From an uncultured Bacteroidales bacterium (GTDB taxonomy: Bacteria > Bacteroidota > Bacteroidia > Bacteroidales > ML635J-15): a stretch of 64,000 bases of DNA. The DNA lies in NCBI GenBank assembly GCA_905234755.1, contig CAJOIT010000005.1, positions 62,001 to 126,000 on the forward strand. Reading direction: 5' to 3'. Positions 1 to 9,100 of this stretch are shown in pieces. The notes under the pieces are model-generated. The model worked only from the letters and a program-made list of their open reading frames with translations, had not been told where the DNA came from and did no database searches. The position numbers were made by a program, and so were the translations under genes. Positions within the stretch are counted from its first letter, which is position 1. Every line of letters starts with the position of its first letter.

Positions 1-1029
1 AAGTTTTTTCAGTTCATTAGGTTTTACAATGCCCTTTTCGGTTATTATTCCAGTAATCAGTTCAGCTGGTGTAACATCGAAGGCTGGATTCATGGCATGG
101 GATGTTGGATTTGCCATTCGGAACTCCTCCACTCTGCCCGATGCCGACAATCCCGAATATTTCAGGACTTCGTCCTCATCGCGCTCCTCAATGTTTATGT
201 GCTTTCCATCTGACGTTCCGAGGTCGATTGTTGACAATGGTGCTGCAACATAAAATGGTATGCCATAATATTTTGCTGCGATTGCTTTTTCCATTGTCCC
301 AATCTTATTGGCTGTATCTCCATTGGCTGCGATTCGATCAGCACCAACAATTACCATGTTTATCTTACCAAGAGACATATAGTGCGCACCGGCATTGTCG
401 GGAATAATTGCATGGTCGATACCAGCCGATGCCAATTCCCACGCTGTCAACCTTGCTCCCTGATTGCGAGGACGAGTTTCATCGGCATATACGAAAATCT
501 TTTTGCCAGCCGACTGCGCCGCATAAATCGGAGCCAATGCGCTTCCATAATCCACAAGTGCCAACCAGCCTGCATTGCAATGAGTCTCAATACCATAGCC
601 ATCCTTAATCAGCGTATTACCATATTCGCCAATCATACGACCAGCCTCGGCACACTCATCGGCAACAGCAAATGCCTCGCTAATGGCAAATTCCCGCGAA
701 ACTTTTGCAGCCTTCAACACCCTGTCGGTTGCATAAAAGAGATTTACTGCTGTTGGTCGTGTAGAATCAATCTTTTTCTTCGCAACGATAAGATTTTCAA
801 GCAAATTGACATCATCGGATGCACAAATTGCTTGATACATTCCGTAAGCGGCTGCGGCACCGATCGAACCTGCGCCTCGGGTTATCATTGTCTTGATAGC
901 CATACAAGTATCGTCCAATGTTTCTGCTCTGAAAATCTTAAAATCAAATGGTAACAGATTCTGCTCAATCATGCATACGGTTGAATCCTCCAACCAAATA
1001 GCCCTATAATGTATTCCGTTTACATTCAT
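1..1029 (-). CDS. mtnA: S-methyl-5-thioribose-1-phosphate isomerase (MtnA), 3' end cut by window edge
   Basis: Likely converts methylthioribose-1-phosphate to methylthioribulose-1-phosphate in the methionine salvage pathway (cytoplasm). The minus-strand translation begins MNVNGIHYRAIWLEDSTV and carries RGAGSIGAAAAYGM at about residues 51-64, the THCNAGWLA segment with the presumed catalytic Cys, and VGADRIAANGDTANKIGT with the presumed catalytic Asp. It runs open to the first base of the window, ending in NPAFDVTPAELITGII..., which is typical of the family C-terminus, so only a few residues should be missing (343 codons visible). The ATG overlaps the stop of the upstream LytTR gene as TAATG, implying translational coupling. 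Family membership is firm. Whether this paralogue works in methionine salvage or is a general aIF2B-like sugar-phosphate isomerase cannot be told from sequence alone, since no other mtn gene is visible. Confidence 0.9.
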   Translation of the reverse strand, partial: MNVNGIHYRAIWLEDSTVCMIEQNLLPFDFKIFRAETLDDTCMAIKTMITRGAGSIGAAAAYGMYQAICASDDVNLLENLIVAKKKIDSTRPTAVNLFYATDRVLKAAKVSREFAISEAFAVADECAEAGRMIGEYGNTLIKDGYGIETHCNAGWLALVDYGSALAPIYAAQSAGKKIFVYADETRPRNQGARLTAWELASAGIDHAIIPDNAGAHYMSLGKINMVIVGADRIAANGDTANKIGTMEKAIAAKYYGIPFYVAAPLSTIDLGTSDGKHINIEERDEDEVLKYSGLSASGRVEEFRMANPTSHAMNPAFDVTPAELITGIITEKGIVKPNELKKL

Positions 1030-1955
1030 TACAATAGCGAATGTTTTGAAAAATGTCCTATCACAGATTCGGCGTATGTCTTCGAAACTGGTATTTCGGG
1101 CGAATTGGCAAAATCGAGGTCAATAAACAAGCCCATCTTTTCCTTTCGCAGCACCTTAACCTTATTAAAGTTAACGACATACGAACGATGGCAACGCACG
1201 AGGTCACATTCCGAAAATGTGTCTTCTATGGATTTCAGAGTCGACCTGAGCATAAAACGCGAAAACTTTCCCTTGTTGGAATAGTATATGTTGACATAGT
1301 TGTCTGCCGATTCAATATATAGCAAGTTGTCAATATCAACCGAAAGCTTCAACTGCCCCTTGTCATCGCTGAAGTTTACAATATTATGTTTGGTTTCCGG
1401 CTGTTCCTTCAAAAGCAATTCGGTTTCGGAAATCGACTTCGACATATCAGACTTGTTGTCATCAACTTCTGTCGCTTTCGACGGCACAACAGCATCATCC
1501 TCAACATCACGCTTTACTTTCAGTGCAACATACATCCACGAAATGATATATGGGACCAAAAGCAACAGTGCCACATACATGAAAATTCTCGGGAAAATGT
1601 CGAAATATCCCTGTCCTATATACTTAGGGTCGTATTCGTGCGTGAAGTATGTGTAGAATGCCGACAATACAGCAAGTTCACATGCAACCCAAATCAAGAA
1701 ACCCTTGAATTTCAAGACCACCTTGTTTCTGAGAATATACATCAACGAACGGCTTGCAAGCAAAACGAAGAAACCGATTCCTACAACAGACAAAACAGTC
1801 ATAACATAGTCATCTGTATCCTTCCAGTCTGACCATGACTTTACATTAAATGGATTCACAAGGAAGATAAATCCAATAGCAAAAGCATAAACAAAAACCA
1901 AGAAAGCGGCTATATTCCTTTTGCGGTTGAAGTATTTTATTATCGTATCTTTCAA
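1029..1955 (-). CDS. Membrane-anchored LytTR-family transcriptional regulator
   Basis: A one-component regulator, inferred to sense at the membrane. Residues from about 15 onward form several hydrophobic segments (for example NIAAFLVFVYAFAIGFIFLV and further helices up to about residue 160), followed by a polar linker. A LytTR DNA-binding domain occupies the last 100 residues (motifs LYIESADNYVNIYY, CHRSYVVNFNKV). There is no receiver domain, so it is not a classical LytR/AlgR response regulator. No in-frame ATG exists before the first membrane helices. A TTG at 1955 preceded by AAAAAGGA at a 6-nt distance is the best start; a TTG at 1985 overlaps the -7 promoter element and is unlikely. The stop overlaps the mtnA start, so the two genes form an operon. 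The target genes are unknown. Confidence 0.85.
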   Translation of the reverse strand: MKDTIIKYFNRKRNIAAFLVFVYAFAIGFIFLVNPFNVKSWSDWKDTDDYVMTVLSVVGIGFFVLLASRSLMYILRNKVVLKFKGFLIWVACELAVLSAFYTYFTHEYDPKYIGQGYFDIFPRIFMYVALLLLVPYIISWMYVALKVKRDVEDDAVVPSKATEVDDNKSDMSKSISETELLLKEQPETKHNIVNFSDDKGQLKLSVDIDNLLYIESADNYVNIYYSNKGKFSRFMLRSTLKSIEDTFSECDLVRCHRSYVVNFNKVKVLRKEKMGLFIDLDFANSPEIPVSKTYAESVIGHFSKHSLL

Positions 1956-1982
1956 ATCAAATCCTTTTTCAAAAATAAGGTG

Positions 1983-1990
1983 CAAAGGTA
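1983..1990 (-). promoter_or_regulatory. -7 promoter element for the LytTR-mtnA operon
   Basis: TACCTTTG on the minus strand matches the Bacteroidetes -7 consensus TAnnTTTG. Its position forces the LytTR start codon downstream of about 1976, which supports the TTG at 1955. Confidence 0.6.
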
Positions 1991-2101
1991 CACTTTTTTG
2001 TCAAAAGCAAGAAAACAAATAATCAACAAGATTTATTTTTATGTTAAAATACTAATTATCAAACCAATATACCCTATTGGCAATTACATCACAAACAAAG
2101 T

Positions 2102-3121
2102 TTACTCCCTTATAAACTTATTAGAAAACACATGATTTCGTTTCCACATTTCGAACCTTTCCTTCTCAATCTGCTTTTCTTCTGCATCACTTTTTTTACC
2201 TGATATTATACTGAGATTCAGTTCAAATCCGAGAATCAACGAAATTGATGTGAGGTATAAAAGCATCAGCACTATGATTATAGTACCAAGCGAACCATAT
2301 ATCTTGTTGTAGTTGGCGAAGTTATTTAGGTAAAACGAGAATCCCGATGAGCAGAGAATCTGTACTATTGTTGCCAGAATTGCACCTGGCGATATGAACT
2401 TGTAGCGACTTTTCTTCGATGGGGCAAGGTAATAGAGGAACGATATTGCCATAAAATATAGCAATACGATTATCAACCACTTGGCAATGTGCAAACATAC
2501 ATACCAGAATGTACTATCGGCTATTTTCGTGTGGTGGGTTACCAAATGGTCAATGTATTTTGAACCGCCTATTATCACCGTCATTGCAGCAACTATCAGT
2601 GTGCATAAAATCAGGACCATTGCTATGGAAATCAATCTCTTGCTGATAAGATTTCGTCTATCTACATGATGGAACGATGCGTTAAAAGCCTCTATGATAG
2701 CCAGTATGCCGTTAGAAGCGAAGAACAGCGATGTTATGATACCGAACGACAGCAATGTGCCGCTAGGATTGAGTATTGTGTCGGATATGGTATCGAAGAA
2801 TACCTCGTAGATTGCTGGTGGCATCATTTCGGTTATTACTCCCATCAGCGTATCCTGAAAACCAGGAATCGGGACAAATGGAATCAAACTGAATCCGAAA
2901 ATCAGCAAAGGGAAAATCGCAGAAAACAGACTGTAAGTCACACTTTTAGCCCTAATGGTAAAAGAGCCTTTAGAAAGTCCGTTCACAAAAAAGTTACCTA
3001 TGTAGTACAAGGAGAATCCGCCGAAGCCCGGTATGACAATCTTGTCGCCAATGATTTTTATCATGGCATCGAGCCTTTCGAGAAAACCGAATAGCAGGGC
3101 GCGAAAATTCAACTTTTTCAT
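2102..3121 (-). CDS. YihY/UPF0761 family inner-membrane protein
   Basis: A 339-residue polytopic membrane protein of the YihY/BrkB family (often misnamed ribonuclease BN). Recognisable family segments are the amphipathic start of the domain with TYSLFSAIFPLLIFGFSLIP, the GIITSLFFASNGILAIIEAFNASF stretch, and the C-terminal SPGAILATIVQILCSSGFSFYLNNF and YGSLGTIIIVLMLLYLTS helices. The family function is not established; roles in envelope integrity or transport have been suggested. The start ATG lies 2 nt beyond the nadC stop, so it is the third gene of the DUF4783-nadC-yihY unit. The C-terminal tail after the last helix is charged and probably cytoplasmic. Confidence 0.85.
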   Translation of the reverse strand: MKKLNFRALLFGFLERLDAMIKIIGDKIVIPGFGGFSLYYIGNFFVNGLSKGSFTIRAKSVTYSLFSAIFPLLIFGFSLIPFVPIPGFQDTLMGVITEMMPPAIYEVFFDTISDTILNPSGTLLSFGIITSLFFASNGILAIIEAFNASFHHVDRRNLISKRLISIAMVLILCTLIVAAMTVIIGGSKYIDHLVTHHTKIADSTFWYVCLHIAKWLIIVLLYFMAISFLYYLAPSKKSRYKFISPGAILATIVQILCSSGFSFYLNNFANYNKIYGSLGTIIIVLMLLYLTSISLILGFELNLSIISGKKSDAEEKQIEKERFEMWKRNHVFSNKFIRE

Positions 3122-3122
3122 T

Positions 3123-3971
3123 TTATTTTACAGCCTTGAGACTGAGGTCCAGACTTTTAATCTGGTGAGTAAGTGCGCCTATCGACACGAAATCGACACC
3201 ACATTCGGCATATTGTCTTATGTTGCTGAGAGTTATTCCTCCACTCGATTCGGTTTCGACCTTTCCATCGATAATTTTCACAGCTTCGCGTGTGGTTGGT
3301 ATATCGAAGTTGTCAAGCATAATGCGGTCAACGCCACCAATGCGCAATACCTCGCGCACATCGTCAAGATTACGGGTTTCGACTTCGATTTTCAGGTTGC
3401 GACCAGTATCTTTCAAGTATTTGCGAGCCTTGGCAACTGCCTTTTCTATTCCACCGGCATAGTCGATATGGTTATCCTTGAGCATAATCATGTCGTACAA
3501 ACCGATACGATGGTTGGTTCCGCCGCCAATTTTCACAGCTTCCTTCTCAATTAGACGAAGCCCCGGAGTGGTCTTGCGGGTATCAAGAACCTTGGTATGC
3601 AGACCTTTCAACTCCTTGACATATTCGGCTGTAACCGTAGCGATTCCGCTCATGCGTTGCATGAAGTTGAGGATTGTGCGTTCGGCACGGAGAATGTCGT
3701 GCTGCGGACCGCTGAGTTCAAATACGATGTCGCCCTTTTTAATCGGAGTGCCATCCTGTATGAAGATGTCAAGTTTCAAGTCTTTTGACAAGTAGTTGCA
3801 AACGGCTTTTGCAACCTCAACGCCTGCAATTATGCCGTCCTGCTTGACGAGCAACTTTGCCTTTCCCTGTTCCGACTTGTCGATGCACGAAAGCGTGGAA
3901 TGGTCGCCATCGCCCAAATCCTCCTCAAAAGCCCTTGCGATGAGCGAGGTTAAATATTTTTCCGGAATCAT
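3123..3971 (-). CDS. nadC: Nicotinate-nucleotide pyrophosphorylase (carboxylating), NadC
   Basis: Quinolinate phosphoribosyltransferase: quinolinate plus PRPP gives nicotinate mononucleotide in de novo NAD synthesis. The 282-residue length is normal for the family. Visible signatures are ILNFMQRMSGIAT, the DTRKTTPGLR substrate-binding motif, GGGTNHRIGLYDMIMLKDNH, EVETRNLDDV and IMLDNFDIP, and the closing SSGGITLSNIRQYAECGVDFVSIG phosphate-binding region. The gene overlaps the end of the DUF4783 gene by an ATGA junction and abuts yihY, giving a three-gene operon that is common in Bacteroidetes. nadA and nadB are not in the window. Confidence 0.96.
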   Translation of the reverse strand: MIPEKYLTSLIARAFEEDLGDGDHSTLSCIDKSEQGKAKLLVKQDGIIAGVEVAKAVCNYLSKDLKLDIFIQDGTPIKKGDIVFELSGPQHDILRAERTILNFMQRMSGIATVTAEYVKELKGLHTKVLDTRKTTPGLRLIEKEAVKIGGGTNHRIGLYDMIMLKDNHIDYAGGIEKAVAKARKYLKDTGRNLKIEVETRNLDDVREVLRIGGVDRIMLDNFDIPTTREAVKIIDGKVETESSGGITLSNIRQYAECGVDFVSIGALTHQIKSLDLSLKAVK

Positions 3972-4357
3972 TGTTCTTCCTCTATTCTAAGTTGGTGAAT
4001 TAACGGAGTTCCCGACTGTTCCTTCACAAGGAAGTAAACTCGGAATTTCTTGCCGTTTGTTATTTCGAGAGTTCCGATTGCATATTGAGCTTCGCTTTTT
4101 CCGCCCTGATGCAACAATGTGAAATTCTTCGGAGAATTTTTGTCGAAGAAATTCTTTACCACTTGTTCAGCTTGCTGGCGACTATAAACTGCCTCAGTTT
4201 CAAGAATTGCCACTTCGACCGAGTTATTAAAATACTTCGACAGTTCGGTTGAATTACCGACTTTCATTGCATCAAAAACCTTCGGTGGTATTGCCGAAAA
4301 TGCCAGCGTTGTTATCAGCATAGCCAACGCAGTGAATATTAACCTTATGTGTTTCAT
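3968..4357 (-). CDS. DUF4783 domain secreted protein
   Basis: A small exported protein of about 129 residues with a clear signal peptide (MKHIRLIFTALAMLITTLAFS, cleaved near FSA-IPP). The mature part resembles the DUF4783/NTF2-like fold seen next to nadC in many Bacteroidetes: an N-terminal helix, FFDKNSPKNFTLLHQGGK, and a closing strand pair KFRVYFLVKE and HQLRIEEE. An upstream in-frame ATG at 4384 would add nine residues before the signal peptide; 4357 is preferred because the signal peptide starts there. Function is unknown. The stop overlaps the nadC start (ATGA). A TAnnTTTG element at 4418 would serve the whole operon. Confidence 0.8.
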   Translation of the reverse strand: MKHIRLIFTALAMLITTLAFSAIPPKVFDAMKVGNSTELSKYFNNSVEVAILETEAVYSRQQAEQVVKNFFDKNSPKNFTLLHQGGKSEAQYAIGTLEITNGKKFRVYFLVKEQSGTPLIHQLRIEEEQ

Positions 4358-4417
4358 CTTAATGTGCGTTAAAAAATTCAACATTCACATGCAAAAATTA
4401 AACCAATTTTTACAATG

Positions 4418-4425
4418 CAAAGTTA
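4418..4425 (-). promoter_or_regulatory. -7 promoter element for the DUF4783-nadC-yihY operon
   Basis: TAACTTTG on the minus strand matches TAnnTTTG, about 60 nt before the preferred start at 4357. Confidence 0.55.
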
Positions 4426-4489
4426 CCAATAATTTGATAAGGAATAGTGTCGGCTGCAGACTTTTATTCATAAATTATGAACAACGAAA

Positions 4490-4860
4490 GAAAATGGCTG
4501 CGCCGTTTGATGGGCTGACGCCCGTTTATACGCTTCGCTGTTTCTGGGTTTGAATGGCTGGCGCCGTTTCTGCGCTTCGCTGTTTCTAAGTTTCTTGGCC
4601 TCCTCTAATGTCACCCTGAACTTGTTTCAGGGTCTGAGGGTACCCGTTTCTGTGGGCTGACGCCCGTTTCTCGCTTCGCTGTTTCAATGCCTACGGCGTT
4701 TGACAGTTTCTAGGTTTCTTCGCTATTTCTTAAAAAGCGGAATGTCATACTGAACTGCTCCCTGAGCATGTCGAAGGGCAGCATCTGATTCCGCTTTTTT
4801 GTTTCTATGGTTCAATGGCTTCGCCATTTCTAGGTTTCTATGGTTCAAGTTATAATAGAT
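4490..4860. repeat. Array of intergenic micro-palindromes joined by GTTTCTAGGTTTC-like linkers
   Basis: This 560-bp gap between the DUF4783 gene and the AraC gene has no plausible gene. It contains many 12-16 bp palindromes such as GGGCTGACGCCC (twice), ATGGCTTCGCCAT and ATGCCTACGGCGTT, separated by GTTTCTGGGTTT/GTTTCTAGGTTTC spacers. It also has two longer elements: CCCTGAACTTGTTTCAGGG near 4605-4625, and CCCTGAGCATGTCGAAGGG with flanking arms near 4741-4795. Related pieces recur at 25493-25560, 40141-40180 and 40270-40290. These look like dispersed intergenic repeats; their function is unknown. Confidence 0.6.
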
Positions 4861-4946
4861 TGGTTCTAATATTAGAATTTCAAACAATTAACTTATAAAC
4901 CATTTTAAACCCATAAACAACCATAAACTTTGAAACCAGAAACCAT

Positions 4947-5879
4947 TTACCTGATTGTTGCATATTCTTCCCTATATCGCATAGGCGTCATCTGTACCTC
5001 CTGTCTGAAATAACGGCAGAAAAACGAATCGTTTGGGAAATTCAAAGCATCGGCTATCTGCTGTATGCTCATGTCGGTTGAATTCAACAGTACTTTTGCT
5101 TCGATGATCACCCTTTCGCGTATGAGTTGTAACGGTGTCTTGCCTGATGCCTGATGAATCATTTTTGAGAAATACTTTGGCGAAACACAACATCTATCGG
5201 CATAAAACGATACAGTTCGTTCCTTGCCAGCAAAAAGCTGAAGGTCATCCATGAACTGAATGTATAGTTCATGCTCGCGTCTGTTGTCAGAACCAATTTC
5301 GTTGCCTAGTGAGTTCTTTTTCATGACGCTAAGGAAAGCACCAGTTGCCACCTGCAGATAACCTTTTACAATATCGCCCCTGTATGCCGGGTCGGTTGAC
5401 ATATAAAAATTGTGTATGCTCTTGTACAGTTCAATTTGCATCCGCATTTCGGCATCGTCAAGATGAATGAGCAATGGAACCGAACGGTGCATTATGTACG
5501 AACCTACATTGATTGCAGAGGCTCCCAAATTGTCCTCCCTGCCGCTGTCTTCGAAAGCCATACCAATGACACGCATGTCGGCGCTGCTCGAAATCATTTC
5601 CACTATCGAACCGGCCTGCACCACCAGCACATCGTTGCGCCCCACAAGAAATTCATTGCTATTTATAATTGTTCTCACGCTACCTTCTTTGCATAATAAT
5701 GCAGATGTAAAAGCCAGTTTCAGCGGAAAAGAAAAGGGAAGCGAATATGAATTCGCAAAATCGAGCATATTATAGTCGTTCTCAAGATTGTCGCCAATGA
5801 ATATGGACTCGCCATACGACATGCTCTCGTTAGCTCGGTAAAAAAACCTCAAGAGAATTTGGTCAATAGGTGCTTGCAT
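4947..5879 (-). CDS. AraC family transcriptional regulator
   Basis: A DNA-binding regulator with a C-terminal AraC/XylS double helix-turn-helix domain (about residues 200-310). The first HTH contains VSPKYFSKMIHQASGKTPLQ. The second contains SIQQIADALNFPNDSFFCRYF, followed by the family-typical MTPMRYRE. The N-terminal 190 residues are likely a cupin-like ligand or sensor region (PFSFPLKLAFTSALLCKEGS...) of unknown ligand. The longer frame starts with TTG at 5891; ATG at 5879 fits better and lies about 20 nt from a -7 element. It is divergently transcribed from the MMPL exporter at 6124, so it may control that gene (inference from position only). Confidence 0.88.
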   Translation of the reverse strand: MQAPIDQILLRFFYRANESMSYGESIFIGDNLENDYNMLDFANSYSLPFSFPLKLAFTSALLCKEGSVRTIINSNEFLVGRNDVLVVQAGSIVEMISSSADMRVIGMAFEDSGREDNLGASAINVGSYIMHRSVPLLIHLDDAEMRMQIELYKSIHNFYMSTDPAYRGDIVKGYLQVATGAFLSVMKKNSLGNEIGSDNRREHELYIQFMDDLQLFAGKERTVSFYADRCCVSPKYFSKMIHQASGKTPLQLIRERVIIEAKVLLNSTDMSIQQIADALNFPNDSFFCRYFRQEVQMTPMRYREEYATIR

Positions 5880-5898
5880 GTTGGTTGCCAATTTTTCA

Positions 5899-5906
5899 CA
5901 AAGGTA
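5899..5906 (-). promoter_or_regulatory. -7 promoter element for the AraC gene
   Basis: TACCTTTG on the minus strand (TAnnTTTG consensus), about 20 nt before the ATG at 5879. Confidence 0.55.
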
Positions 5907-5993
5907 AATAATTTTCGTCTATAAGCAACACAAAAGCGAAAAATAGAACATTGATAACGAACAATAAGAAACAAGCAAGAAAACGACTTGGTG

Positions 5994-6091
5994 TAATTTT
6001 GCACCCCGAAATTGACATATTATGGCCATGTGCCAACATTACATATTGAAAATTACGCAGGAGAGAATGCATAGTACGCCAAAAGCGTACT
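5994..6091 (+). promoter_or_regulatory. -7 element and 5'-UTR hairpin upstream of the MMPL exporter
   Basis: TAATTTTG at 5994-6001 fits TAnnTTTG, giving a 5' UTR of about 115 nt. Within it, AGTACGC-caaaa-GCGTACT (6073-6091) is a perfect 7-bp inverted repeat that could be an operator or an RNA hairpin. AAGGAG at 6109-6114, nine nt before the ATG, is a strong Shine-Dalgarno sequence, unusual for this phylum, and it fixes the start. Confidence 0.5.
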
Positions 6092-6123
6092 GCAGAGTAT
6101 TGATGTAGAAGGAGAAAGTGTGA

Positions 6124-9100
6124 ATGGCTAAAATCAACTTGTCTGAATTTATTGTAAGGAAACGACTTTGGTTTCTTGTCGCAGCGGTTGCTATTGCTCT
6201 TGCCAGCGTATTTATGATTCCGCATACCAACATAAATTCCGACATGACACGCTATCTGCCCGATGACTCGCAGATGAAGCAAGGCATTGACCAGATGACT
6301 GACGAATTTGGCGAAGACGGCGTTGGCGCAGGCATAGTCAGGGTGATGTTTACATCGCTTCCCGACAGCCTACGGACAGCAACCAAAGATGACCTTTCAA
6401 ACATTGATGGGGTTTCCAATATTTTGTATCAGGACGGCAGCGAAGACTACAACCACGGAGAAAAGGTTCTGTACGAACTTTTATGCAGCAGTCAGCGCAG
6501 CCAGTACGAAATAGCACATGAGATTTCGGACAAATACGGAGACCGAGTTGTTGTTGAGACAAGCGAAAAGGATACAACGGCTCCTATTGGAGTAATGCTG
6601 ATAGCCTTTGCTTTGCTTCTTGCCGTACTTGTAATCATGTGCGAGTCGTGGCTCGAACCACCGATATTCCTCACCGCCATTGGCGTAGCCGTCGCAATCA
6701 ACATGGGAACAAACGCCCTGCTCGAAAGCGTGTCGGCAACCACAAACTCGATTGCATCGATTCTACAGCTTGTCCTTTCCATCGACTATTCCATAATTCT
6801 GATGAACCGCTACAGGCAGGAAAAACAGTCTGGAAATAGCGACAAATTCGCAGCAATGACCAATGCCCTCAAAAAGGCATCCTCATCGATTGTCAGCAGT
6901 GCCTTTACCACCATAGTCGGACTTATGGCGCTTGTTTTCATGAAACTGAAAATCGGTGCCGACATGGGTATAGTTCTGGCAAAAGGTGTTCTTTGCAGCC
7001 TCGTGTCTATTTTCACCGTATTGCCATCAGTAATATTGGCATTGGATAATGCCATCACAAAATCGACCAAAAAGGTTTTGAAATTCAGAACAGACCGCCT
7101 CGCAGGTTTCAGCATGAAATTCCGCATTCCTCTTGCAATAGTTTTCGTTGCAATATTTGCAGGCTCGTACTACCTGCACAAAAAGACCGATATTTCATTT
7201 TCGCCAGAACAAAAATCTGAGATTGCAAAGTACTTCCCGCAGAAAAACATTATCGTGCTATTGTACGAAAATTCCGACTCGGCAAGAATGATAGAGCTAG
7301 CTGACAGCTTGGCTACAAATCAAAATGTCAAGTCCTTCATTTCATATCCGTCATTAATGCAAAAGCAACATACTGCATCCGATATTAAAGGTATGGTAAG
7401 CGATTTCTCGTCAATGGCAGGTGCGAATGACTACGACATGGCAGACTTTGACATAAATACGATTATTGATGCGATATACTACATTGGCACAAAGAATCCA
7501 AGCGAAGAACGGATGAGCCTTCATGACTTCGCCTCGCTTGCCGCGGAATTCAGCAACGACAGCACACTCTCGGCAAATTTGGGAACACAACAGGACTCCA
7601 GCGAATTTCAATACCTTAACATCCTTGTCTCTCTTACAGACACATGCCTAATAAACAGCAAGTTGACCTCCGAGGAAATTTCAGATATTATTGGTATTGA
7701 CAAGGATTTAATCTCGCTCATCTGCCCCGACAACCAAAAGACAAGCATTCGCGAAATTATCAAATCATCCAAAGAACTACTATACACAAGTATGATTCCA
7801 AGACATACGAAAGTCAAAACTCCAGAACCTCAACACATTGAAAAACAAACCAATATTACCGCAGAAAACGATTCCATAGATACAACTGAAAATATAGTTT
7901 TTGACGAAAACACTGACATTCCTGACGATGAAGACTTGATTTACAAGGATTCGACAATTTTCATGAGCCAGCATTCCGCAGCCGAAATTGCCGAGTTCAT
8001 AGGAATGAAGGAAAAAAGCGCATCGATAATATTCAACCTCTACGGACGAAGCAAAGGACAAAAAACAAAAACCATGTCGCTGTTCGACTTTATACATTTC
8101 ATCAACAGCGACCTCTCAAATAGGAAAATGTTCGCATCACAGATTGATGCAGAAAGCCGCCAATGGCTTAAGCACAAGGAAAATGTTATGTTAGCGGCAC
8201 TTCAGTCCAATAAAGATGACAGCTCTGTTGAAGAGACTTTTGACGAATTTGAGGAGAATTCAACGGAAACAATACCAGATGTTGTCGAGACGCAAGAAGA
8301 GCCAGAGTTTACCTTTGCGATGCCAAAAATTGACAAGGAGAACATTGAAAAACTCAACAAGGCAGAAAAAATAATGGCTATCGCCACAGAAGGAAGGCTT
8401 TTTGATGGCTCAGAAATGCTCGCATTGCTCGATTCCCTTGGCGCAGAAACGCAAATGAGTGACATAGAACTTGCCTACTTATACAACGGCATTACCCATT
8501 TCGATGACGACAGCGTAAAAATGTCGGCAGAAGAAATTATCGGAACGCTAAACGATTCAATAATTGAAAATCCACGCTTTGAATCAATTATAAATGAAGA
8601 AATGAAGTCTGGAATGGACAATATAAATTCCATGATAGATGACAATCTCAGCAAATTGCGTGGTAATAATTTCTCACAGGCAATAATATTCTCCAATTTG
8701 CCAAAAGAATCTGATGAAACCAGCGACTTTGTTGAAAATCTTACCGCAAAATGCAACACAAAACTTAATGGAACTCATTACCTTATAGGAGAGTCGGTAA
8801 TGATGAACGAAATGCGCAACCAGTTCGGCAGCGAAATGCTTCTTGTTACGCTAATAACCATATTGTCGATTTTCCTCATTGTGGCAATTACCTTCCGTTC
8901 AATAGCAGTACCAGCCATACTTGTAATGACGGTAATGTCGGCCGTGTATATCAATGTGACCGTGAGCGGAATCAACGGCAACTTGCTTTACTTGGCATAC
9001 CTCATAATGCAGAGCATACTTATGGGTGCGACAATCGACTATGGCATACTTTTCACAAACAACTACCGCGAAGCCCGCGCATCGATGAGCAAGATAAATT

